Shown in pieces: positions 1 to 3,768 of a stretch of 7,309 nt of DNA (the stretch's first letter is position 1; every line of letters starts with the position of its first letter). The notes under the pieces are model-generated. The model was not told the DNA's origin and made no database searches. It saw nothing but the letters and a program-made list of their open reading frames with translations. The position numbers and the translations under genes are program-made. Source of the stretch: Candidatus Aenigmatarchaeota archaeon (GTDB lineage: Archaea; Aenigmatarchaeota; Aenigmatarchaeia; QMZP01); NCBI GenBank assembly GCA_016202745.1, contig JACQOB010000015.1, positions 1 to 7,309 of the forward strand. Reading direction: 5' to 3'.

Positions 1-300
1 CTTTGAGGCAACGCACAAGCCATAGCTACCGTCTCCTATTAGTCTTGGCCCAAGATAAATGTTAAAAAGTTTTATTTTGGTGGGCACAACTATGCTATCA
101 TAAAAAAGCTTTTCCTCCTTAGGATCTCCAGCAAGTTTGTATAAGTAAGCCGGGCCAGATTTAGAGTTCCTAATAGCTATACAGCCGTCACCTATTTGCC
201 ATCCTATATCCTCCCCTAGCTGAGATGTGAGGATTCTTGGAAATATTATTTTCTTTGCATTCTCCGCTTCAGACAGATTTAATATCTTTAAGCTTAACAT
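1..300 (-). CDS. Unrecognised protein, N-terminal 100 codons; continues beyond the left edge
   Basis: An open frame runs without a stop from an ATG at 300-298 to the window edge. The product begins MLSLKILNLSEAENAKKIIF and later contains QLGEDIGWQIGDGCIAIRN, GPAYLYKLAGDPKEEKLFYD and YLGPRLIGDGSYGLCVASK. It has no signal peptide or membrane segment in this part, and it contains several Gly-Asp turns. I do not recognise the family. The segment is about 39% GC by hand count and uses TTA, ATA, CTT and AGG codons freely, unlike the GC-richer genes to its right, so it may be a recent arrival or belong to a different gene class. It is divergent from the tRNA gene and shares the short spacer 301-335. 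That spacer holds AT-rich stretches that could act as box A in either direction. The start is the first ATG in the frame, and there is no clear Shine-Dalgarno, which fits a leaderless message. Confidence 0.7.
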   Translation of the reverse strand, partial: MLSLKILNLSEAENAKKIIFPRILTSQLGEDIGWQIGDGCIAIRNSKSGPAYLYKLAGDPKEEKLFYDSIVVPTKIKLFNIYLGPRLIGDGSYGLCVASK

Positions 301-370
301 ATTATAGTCTTAGCGTCATGAGATTATTAAGAAACGCTCCCGTGGTGTAGTCCGGTCAGCGCCGCAAGGG

Positions 371-398
371 CCGACTAGGTAATATCGGCTCAGGTCGG
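371..398 (+). repeat. 28-nt hairpin element, copy 1 (first hairpin in the D-arm intron)
   Basis: The 5' arm CCGACTA and 3' arm AGGTCGG enclose a 14-nt loop. Five Watson-Crick pairs and a T-G wobble form, and the last position is an A-A mismatch. This is the weakest of the full-length copies. The 3' arm can also pair locally with CCGAC at 402-406, so its fold in the precursor is uncertain. Confidence 0.5.
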
Positions 399-411
399 CA
401 ACCGACAGCTG

Positions 412-439
412 CCGGCTTATGCAGTTTGCGTACAGCCGG
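412..439 (+). repeat. 28-nt hairpin element, copy 2 (second hairpin in the D-arm intron)
   Basis: The 5' arm CCGGCTT, loop ATGCAGTTTGCGTA and 3' arm CAGCCGG give six base pairs. G411-C440 extends the stem at the base and ATGC/GCGT can pair inside the loop. It matches the copy upstream of rpoK (1905-1932) at about 22 positions by eye. Its first 11 bases match the T-loop intron copy (495-505) at 10 positions. Confidence 0.75.
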
Positions 440-487
440 CCCAGCCGCGAGCATTCGGGCTTCTCGAGCCTGCGACGCGGGTTCAAA

Positions 488-534
488 GGGGATGCTGGCT
501 TATGCCAATAGAACAAAGCCAGACCCTTGGAAAA
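488..534 (+). other. Non-canonical tRNA intron in the T loop (47 nt, position 59/60)
   Basis: The T loop breaks after TTCAAA (482-487) and resumes at T535, directly before the 3' side of the T stem. Because A's flank both ends, the 47-nt intron could start anywhere from 485 to 488. The T stem supplies a perfect 5-bp outer helix. TTC (482-484) pairs with GAA (530-532), and A533-A534-T535 forms a 3-nt bulge where cleavage after the second base gives the stated 3' end. The 5' bulge would be A486-A487^G488. The core of the intron is a hairpin, CTGGCTT (495-501) with AAGCCAG (516-522), a member of the 28-nt family described elsewhere in this annotation. Introns at 59/60 are known mainly from Thermoproteales. 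Confidence 0.82.
495..522 (+). repeat. 28-nt hairpin element, copy 3 (core of the T-loop intron)
   Basis: The 5' arm CTGGCTT and 3' arm AAGCCAG pair perfectly over 7 bp around the loop ATGCCAATAGAACA. Relative to copies 2 and 4, the second stem pair has changed from C-G to T-A on both sides, a compensatory change. Confidence 0.75.
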
Positions 535-554
535 TCCCGCCGGGAGCATCAGCC

Positions 555-561
555 TTAAATA
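555..561 (+). promoter_or_regulatory. Candidate box A for the cupredoxin gene
   Basis: TTAAATA lies just past the tRNA 3' end and about 40 bases before the ATG at 598, a plausible archaeal TATA-box position for a short leader. Confidence 0.5.
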
Positions 562-597
562 CCCTGGGACAATAATAAAGATAATTTGTGACGGCGT

Positions 598-1008
598 ATG
601 GAAAGCTACAAGACTGTTTTGGCTGCCGTGCTTCTGCTGGCGGCAGTGGCTGTGTCAGGCTGCACATCAACAGGCAATGTTGCCACCAGGGTGGATGCAG
701 GCACGGGCGCCGTCAAGGAATTCTACATGGAATCCTTCTACACCATTGAGGACGGCAAGCCCCACCCGCAGTTTTCTGTCAAGGAGATTGCAGTGGACAG
801 GGGGGATACTGTCAGGATCCACGTGAATGCTACCAATGGCGCCCATGACTTCAAGATTGATGAATTCGGGGTCTATTCACCCACGCCCACGGGCCAGGTA
901 ACCACCATAGAATTCGTCGCAGGCGAAAGCGGCGAGTTCGTTTATTACTGCAACATGCCGCAGCACAGGCAGAACGGCCAGTGGGGCACGCTGAAGGTTC
1001 TGGCATAG
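598..1008 (+). CDS. Cupredoxin-domain lipoprotein
   Basis: The 136-residue product is a small exported copper protein, probably tethered to the outer face of the membrane and moving electrons or binding copper. Residues 6-19 are a hydrophobic signal segment followed by a lipobox ending in VSGC, so Cys22 would be lipidated. A low-complexity linker follows, then a cupredoxin fold from about residue 55 to 136. The type-1 copper ligands can be read as His83 (in AHDF), Cys118 (in YYCNMPQH) and His123. The fourth, axial position, normally Met about five residues after the second His, is Gln128 in NGQWG. A glutamine axial ligand is known from stellacyanin-type proteins and usually lowers the redox potential. 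Met120 is present but at an unusual spacing. The ATG at 598 places the signal peptide at the terminus; the Shine-Dalgarno is weak. The neighbours give no obvious redox partner. Confidence 0.88.
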   Translation: MESYKTVLAAVLLLAAVAVSGCTSTGNVATRVDAGTGAVKEFYMESFYTIEDGKPHPQFSVKEIAVDRGDTVRIHVNATNGAHDFKIDEFGVYSPTPTGQVTTIEFVAGESGEFVYYCNMPQHRQNGQWGTLKVLA

Positions 1009-1020
1009 GCGCGGGAACGA

Positions 1021-1028
1021 TTTATATA
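1021..1028 (+). promoter_or_regulatory. Box A (TATA box) for the PAC2 gene
   Basis: TTTATATA lies 31 bases before the ATG at 1059. A start site about 25 bases downstream would leave a leader of only a few bases. No Shine-Dalgarno precedes the ATG. Confidence 0.7.
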
Positions 1029-1058
1029 CAACCCGGATAATAGTTATTAGAGATTCTC

Positions 1059-1853
1059 ATGACAATAATAAGGGTATTCGAGAAGCCCAAGCTAAAGAAT
1101 CCTCTTCTTGTTGAGGGCCTACCCGGGGTCGGAAACATTGGAAGGGTTGCGGTGGGCTATCTGGTGGAAGAGCTGAAGGCGAAGAAGTTCGCACACCTGT
1201 ATTCAGAGCATTTCTTTCCGTTTGTGATGCTTCACGAGAACTACCAGATACACCTGCTGAAGAATGAATTCTATTACTGGAAGGCGAAGAAGCCAGGCCA
1301 GAGGGACCTCATACTGCTTGTTGGGGACTGCCAGTCGCTCTCGCCAAACGGGCATTACGAAGTCATTGAGAAGATCCTGGACTTTGCCGAAGGCTTCGGG
1401 GTGAAGGAGATATTCACCATAGGCGGCATAGCCACCGGCGAGATAGAGGAGAAGCCCAAGACGCTGGGGGCTGTCACCGACAGGGAACTTCTGGCAAAAT
1501 ACAGGAAATCCGGCGTGGATTTCACGGCAGGGAAGAAGGTGGGCTACATAGTGGGCGCTGCGGGCCTACTGGTCGGCCTGGGAAAGGAAAGGGGCATCAA
1601 AGGCGTGACGCTTTTGGGCGAGACCTCCGGTTTCCCCATAGTCACCGACCCCAAGGCTGCGGAGGTGGTGCTTAACACCGTCACCAGGATGATGGGGCTG
1701 AAGCTCGACATGAGCAAGCTTGACCAGCGCGTGAAGGAGATGGAGAAGTTCATAAAGAAGGTTGAGACGCTCCAGAGGAAGGCCCTGACAAACATGGGGA
1801 AGGATGAGAAGGCGCCTGTGAAGGAGGAGGAGCAGCTGAGGTATATCGGGTAG
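1059..1853 (+). CDS. PAC2-family protein (archaeal proteasome-assembly chaperone homologue)
   Basis: The 264-residue product belongs to the PAC2 family (PF09754), whose archaeal members PbaA and PbaB relate to proteasome-assembly chaperones and ATP-independent proteasome activation in the cytoplasm. Recognisable blocks are PLLVEGLPGVGNIGRVAVGY (residues 15-34), DLILLVGDCQ (83-92), EIFTIGGIATGE (117-128), VGYIVGAAGLLVGLGKERGI (161-180) and LLGETSGFP (185-193). A charged, probably coiled-coil helix fills residues 215-245. The C-terminus is EEEQLRYIG. This resembles the C-terminal tails that dock into proteasome alpha-ring pockets, but the Tyr is third from the end, not second as in a strict HbYX motif. 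No proteasome gene lies in this window. The start is supported by box A at 1021-1028. I cannot separate PbaA-like from PbaB-like by eye. Confidence 0.93.
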   Translation: MTIIRVFEKPKLKNPLLVEGLPGVGNIGRVAVGYLVEELKAKKFAHLYSEHFFPFVMLHENYQIHLLKNEFYYWKAKKPGQRDLILLVGDCQSLSPNGHYEVIEKILDFAEGFGVKEIFTIGGIATGEIEEKPKTLGAVTDRELLAKYRKSGVDFTAGKKVGYIVGAAGLLVGLGKERGIKGVTLLGETSGFPIVTDPKAAEVVLNTVTRMMGLKLDMSKLDQRVKEMEKFIKKVETLQRKALTNMGKDEKAPVKEEEQLRYIG

Positions 1854-1904
1854 CGGAAGCCTTATTAACCTTTGCATTCAATAGCTACGATACATGATAA
1901 AAGT

Positions 1905-1932
1905 CCGGCTTTAGCAATTTGGATATAGCCGG
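1905..1932 (+). repeat. 28-nt hairpin element, copy 4 (upstream of rpoK)
   Basis: The 5' arm CCGGCTT, loop TAGCAATTTGGATA and 3' arm TAGCCGG form a 6-bp stem. It ends 11 bases before the rpoK ATG, so if transcribed it would sit next to the ribosome-binding region. It is the closest relative of copy 2 inside the tRNA D-arm intron. Confidence 0.75.
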
Positions 1933-1943
1933 CAGGCAAGCAT

Positions 1944-2132
1944 ATGACAAACCCCGAAAGAAAATACTCGAAATATGAGAGGACGAGGATTATCTCAGCG
2001 CGCGCGCTGCAGATAGCGCAGGGAGGCCCGGTGCTGGTCAAGGTGCCGAAGAGCGTGACGCTGCCCATTGATGTTGCCAAGCTTGAATGGGAAGCCGGCG
2101 TGATACCGATAGACATAAAAAAGAAAGGATAG
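1944..2132 (+). CDS. rpoK: DNA-directed RNA polymerase subunit Rpo6 (RpoK)
   Basis: The 62-residue product is the archaeal counterpart of eukaryotic RPB6 and bacterial omega, which clamps and stabilises the largest polymerase subunit during assembly. The family pattern is clear: KYSKYERTRIISARALQIAQ (residues 7-26), then GGPVLVKV (27-34), PIDVAKLEWEAGVIP (41-55) and a basic tail IDIKKKG. The length is normal for archaeal Rpo6, which lacks the long acidic N-terminus of eukaryotic RPB6. The ATG at 1944 is chosen because the conserved region starts within ten residues of it. The purine-rich GGCAGG (1931-1936) is the only Shine-Dalgarno-like sequence. A box A is not certain: candidates are TTATTAAC near 1862-1869 and ATAAAAG near 1897-1903. 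In many archaea rpoK lies near rpsB (uS2), as it does here, although a repeat-rich gap and an HxlR-type gene intervene. Confidence 0.95.
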   Translation: MTNPERKYSKYERTRIISARALQIAQGGPVLVKVPKSVTLPIDVAKLEWEAGVIPIDIKKKG

Positions 2133-2153
2133 GCGACGTAAAGTCTGAGGTAA

Positions 2154-2280
2154 TGTCTGGCTTGAGTGCCAGCCGACTTGATACACTGCTGATTTGCTCC
2201 AATTGATGCAAGCCAGACAACTGCCGCAAGTCGGACATTTCCGCCAATTGGATCAAGCCAGCAGCCTAGTCAAGCCAGCA
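2154..2280 (+). repeat. Cluster of interleaved inverted repeats and direct repeats
   Basis: TGTCTGGCTTG (2154-2164) is perfectly inverted as CAAGCCAGACA (2209-2219). CCGACTTG (2173-2180) is inverted as CAAGTCGG (2227-2234). The two pairs are interleaved and so cannot be nested hairpins. CCAATTG plus three bases plus CAAGCCAG occurs twice in direct orientation (2199-2216 and 2244-2261, spacing 45), and a third CAAGCCAGCA lies at 2271-2280. The octamers are the same as the arms of the 28-nt hairpin family. Confidence 0.75.
2189..2216 (+). repeat. 28-nt hairpin element, degenerate copy 6
   Basis: The 5' arm CTGATTT, 14-nt loop GCTCCAATTGATGC and 3' arm AAGCCAG keep the 7-14-7 layout. There is one A-C mismatch and one T-G wobble. 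The 3' arm can pair instead with the perfect inverse at 2157-2163. Confidence 0.4.
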
Positions 2281-2292
2281 TTCAAGCTGCCG

Positions 2293-2343
2293 TCACTCCT
2301 TCTTATCCCCGTTCCCATTGCCCTTTTCCTTTTCTCCGTCCAT
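2293..2343 (-). CDS. Possible 16-residue small protein with a strong Shine-Dalgarno
   Basis: On the minus strand an ATG at 2343-2341 follows AGGAGGT with a four-base spacer, the strongest ribosome-binding site in the window. It is followed by 16 codons and a TGA. The peptide would be MDGEKEKGNGNGDKKE, highly charged and hydrophilic. The purine-rich composition of the strand could produce both the Shine-Dalgarno and the open frame by chance. The frames after the stop show no continuation that would suggest a truncated longer gene. Reported as a candidate only. Confidence 0.25.
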   Translation of the reverse strand: MDGEKEKGNGNGDKKE

Positions 2344-2408
2344 GGTGACCTCCTGCTTTTGAAAAGTTTTTTATGCGCTCAAACAAATAGTAATAAGAAC
2401 TGGTCTGG

Positions 2409-2416
2409 TTATATAA
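2409..2416 (+). promoter_or_regulatory. Box A for the HxlR-type regulator
   Basis: TTATATAA lies 38 bases before the ATG at 2454, leaving room for a leader of about 12-15 bases that includes the Shine-Dalgarno-like GGTGGG at 2442-2447. Confidence 0.65.
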
Positions 2417-2453
2417 GGGAAGTATCATTTGGTAACCTTCCGGTGGGATATCC

Positions 2454-2771
2454 ATGATAAAGGAATACATACCCTATTTGATGGAGGTTGACGTGTTCAG
2501 CCGGAAGTGGACGTTCCTGATAATCATGCTTTTGTTCTTTTACGGGTCTGCCAATTTCAACATGCTGAAGTCCAACGTAAGGCCCATAACGTCAAAGGTC
2601 CTTTCCGAAAGGCTCAGGTTCCTGGAAACATCGGGCGTCGTACTGAAAAACGTTGTCGTAGAAAGGCCGAAGAGGGTGGAGTACGAGCTAACCGAGAAGG
2701 GCAGGTCGCTGATGGGTGCCCTGATCAATTTCTTCGTGTACGTAGACAAGAAGGCAATTCGCAAGGGCTAG
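2454..2771 (+). CDS. HxlR/MarR-type winged-helix transcriptional regulator
   Basis: The 105-residue product is a small DNA-binding protein of the HxlR type (PF01638), probably a homodimer. The order matches the family: SRKWTFLIIMLLFF (residues 16-29, helix 1, the usual KW-T-L-I-L pattern), NFNMLKSNVRPITSKVLSER (35-54, helix-turn-helix with recognition helix), LRFLETSGVVLKNVVVERPK (54-73, start of the wing) and RVEYELTEKGRSL (74-86, the wing and the family's Y-x-LT-x-G signature). The C-terminal helix (87-100) would dimerise. There is no cysteine, so it is not a thiol redox sensor like HypR-type members. GGTGGG (2442-2447) is a good Shine-Dalgarno for this start. Its target cannot be told. It lies between rpoK and rpsB and beside the repeat-rich spacer, which could carry operators. 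Confidence 0.88.
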   Translation: MIKEYIPYLMEVDVFSRKWTFLIIMLLFFYGSANFNMLKSNVRPITSKVLSERLRFLETSGVVLKNVVVERPKRVEYELTEKGRSLMGALINFFVYVDKKAIRKG

Positions 2772-2805
2772 GGCCCAGTTCTGCGTGGCATGCCGTATAT
2801 TAACC

Positions 2806-2813
2806 TTTAAAAG
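2806..2813 (+). promoter_or_regulatory. Box A for rpsB
   Basis: TTTAAAAG lies 37 bases before the ATG at 2850. The leader would contain GGTGA at 2842-2846, a typical archaeal Shine-Dalgarno with three bases of spacing. Confidence 0.6.
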
Positions 2814-2849
2814 TATTTTATGTCAATTATAGTGAATCCAAGGTGAAGT

Positions 2850-3527
2850 ATGGCTGCAATGCTCGTTAACAAGAACGATTACCTGACGGCAGGCGTGCAT
2901 ATCGGGATGAAGACCTGCATGCCCTGCATGAAGAAGTTTGTGTACAAGGTCAGGGATGACGGCCTCGCAGTGTTCAACCTGCAGATGGTGAATGACAGGA
3001 TAAAGGCGACGGCTGACTTCCTTTCCAATTTCAACAGGATACTCATCGTGTCGAGGAAGGACAGCGCGGGGGTTTCCATCAGGAAATTCGCCGAATCAGT
3101 GGGCGGAAAGGCCATAGCCGGCAGGTTCTCCCCCGGGACGCTGACAAACCCCTCCTACAGGGGGTTCTATGAGCCCGACGTGCTTGTTGTGGTGGATCCG
3201 CTTGTGGATGAGCAGGCAATAAAGGAGTCAAAGAAGAAGCGCGTCCCTGTGGTCGCGCTATGCGATACCTTCAATACTGTCAAGGATGTGGACGTATCAA
3301 TACCGGTGAACAACAACGGCAAGAAGTCGCTTGCCCTGATATTCTGGATACTTGCGAGGGAAATACTGAAGAACAAGGGCAAGATAAAGAAGGTGTCTGA
3401 TTTCAAGTACACTGTAAAAGACTTTGGCGGAGGGGATGAAAAGGAAGGAACTGAGGTGAACCTGAAGGAGCTCATAAAAAGCGGGGACCAGGAGCCCAAG
3501 GTGGCGGAAGGTGGGGAGAATGCGTGA
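2850..3527 (+). CDS. rpsB: 30S ribosomal protein uS2 (archaeal S2)
   Basis: The 225-residue product is the small-subunit protein uS2, bound at the back of the 30S head-body junction. Diagnostic blocks are TAGVHIG (residues 13-19), FVYKVRDDGLAVFNL (30-44), IAGRFSPGTLTNPS (89-102), EPDVLVVVDP (108-117), VPVVALCDTFN (132-142) and IPVNNNGKKSLALIFWILAR (151-170). An acidic and glycine-rich tail follows from about 194. The length is normal for archaeal uS2. The segment MKTCMPCMKK (20-29) contains a CxxC pair that is not part of the general family pattern as I know it. GGTGA at 2842-2846 supports the ATG at 2850. Its stop overlaps the ATG of a candidate small frameshifted gene at 3520. Confidence 0.96.
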   Translation: MAAMLVNKNDYLTAGVHIGMKTCMPCMKKFVYKVRDDGLAVFNLQMVNDRIKATADFLSNFNRILIVSRKDSAGVSIRKFAESVGGKAIAGRFSPGTLTNPSYRGFYEPDVLVVVDPLVDEQAIKESKKKRVPVVALCDTFNTVKDVDVSIPVNNNGKKSLALIFWILAREILKNKGKIKKVSDFKYTVKDFGGGDEKEGTEVNLKELIKSGDQEPKVAEGGENA

Positions 3528-3695
3528 CCGTGATTTTACCGGAATCAGGCTGGCGGCAAAAGGGTTATACGGATTGAAAACCTGGCGAGAAGGGGCAACC
3601 AATATGTATTGGACCTTTCGCCGGTCTTTCTTGGGCCGCAGGTGGAAGCCAGCATGGATGCTGCGCATATGGAGATAGAAAAGTACAGGAGATGA
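3520..3695 (+). pseudogene. Probable small gene with a frameshift at a T4 run; function unknown
   Basis: An ATG at 3520 overlaps the end of rpsB and reads MRDRDF before reaching TTTT at 3534-3537. In that frame the sequence then becomes unconvincing. The neighbouring frame, open from 3534 to the TGA at 3693-3695, reads like real protein: YRNQAGGKRVIRIENLARR, then GNQYVLDLSPVFLGPQVEAS and MDAAHMEIEKYRR, with the GC-rich codon usage of its neighbours. That frame has no ATG, GTG or TTG of its own near its beginning. One extra T in the run would join the two into a protein of about 59 residues. The choices are an assembly or sequencing error, a recent pseudogene, or programmed slippage. I do not recognise the product. 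A 28-nt hairpin begins 12 bases after its stop. Confidence 0.45.
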
Positions 3696-3706
3696 TGGCT
3701 TGGCTT

Positions 3707-3734
3707 CCGACTTGCAATAATATGGCAAAGTCGG
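3707..3734 (+). repeat. 28-nt hairpin element, copy 5 (upstream of the eL19 gene)
   Basis: The 5' arm CCGACTT and 3' arm AAGTCGG pair perfectly over 7 bp around the loop GCAATAATATGGCA. GGC (3702-3704) with GCC (3735-3737) extends the stem past a two-base bulge. Relative to copies 2 and 4, the fourth pair has changed from G-C to A-T on both sides. A competing hairpin, ATATGGC (3720-3726) with GCCATAT (3735-3741), cannot form at the same time. Confidence 0.75.
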
Positions 3735-3768
3735 GCCATATGTCATATAATCACAAATCGGTGGAACT

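Larger units (their letters stand above)
359..449 (+). other. Non-canonical tRNA intron in the D arm (about 91 nt)
   Basis: Joining A358 to A450 restores a normal D loop and D stem. Repeated bases at the ends allow the boundary to slip by one to three positions. A relaxed bulge-helix-bulge can be drawn: CGGT (353-356) pairs with GCCG (444-447) through three Watson-Crick pairs and one G-U, flanked by 3-nt bulges CA^G (357-359) and CG^A (448-450). Cleaving after the second base of each bulge gives exactly this intron. The outer and inner flanking helices are weak, so the motif is not the full canonical form. The intron interior is GC-rich and holds two tandem 28-nt hairpins (371-398 and 412-439). 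Confidence 0.8.
336..548 (+). tRNA. tRNA-Glu (CTC anticodon), interrupted by two introns
   Basis: The ends form a perfect 7-bp acceptor stem, GCTCCCG (336-342) with CGGGAGC (541-547), followed by discriminator A548. CCA is not encoded. T8 is 343. The D stem pairs GTGT (345-348) with GCAT (451-454) and the D loop carries A14, G15 and the GG pair (354-355). The anticodon stem is CGGGC (456-460) with GCCTG (468-472). The loop TTCTCGA (461-467) has anticodon CTC for glutamate and no intron at the canonical 37/38 site. The variable loop is CGAC (473-476). The T stem is GCGGG (477-481) with CCCGC (536-540), and the T loop is TTCAAA plus T535. Removing 359-449 and 488-534 leaves exons 336-358, 450-487 and 535-548, a standard 75-nt tRNA with the usual archaeal tRNA-Glu D loop. 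The fold is certain in outline; the exact splice points are inferred. An AT-rich stretch near 301-308 could be its box A. Confidence 0.93.
2133..2453. other. Gene-poor, repeat-rich region between rpoK and the HxlR-type gene
   Basis: No convincing gene of normal size occupies these 321 bases. The left part (2154-2280) is a cluster of short inverted and direct repeats built from the octamers CTGGCTTG/CAAGCCAG and CCGACTTG/CAAGTCGG. The middle (2286-2341) is a long pyrimidine-rich run on the plus strand, which on the minus strand reads as a possible 16-codon ORF with a strong Shine-Dalgarno. Next come a T6 run at 2367-2372, which could end upstream transcripts, and then the box A and ribosome-binding site of the next gene. 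Confidence 0.7.

Noticed and set aside
527..826. 99-codon plus-strand open frame starting inside the tRNA
   Set aside because: It overlaps the cupredoxin gene in another frame, begins inside the T-loop intron and shows no protein-like pattern.
2154..2280. CRISPR array
   Set aside because: The repeats are 8-18 bases, partly inverted, with irregular spacing and no cas genes nearby.
2194..2457. 87-codon plus-strand open frame in the gap after rpoK
   Set aside because: It starts at TTG within the repeat cluster, crosses the next gene's promoter and has no ribosome-binding site or family pattern.
3690..3715. C/D box guide RNA starting at GATGATGG
   Set aside because: The C box deviates at its last base and no proper D or internal boxes follow.
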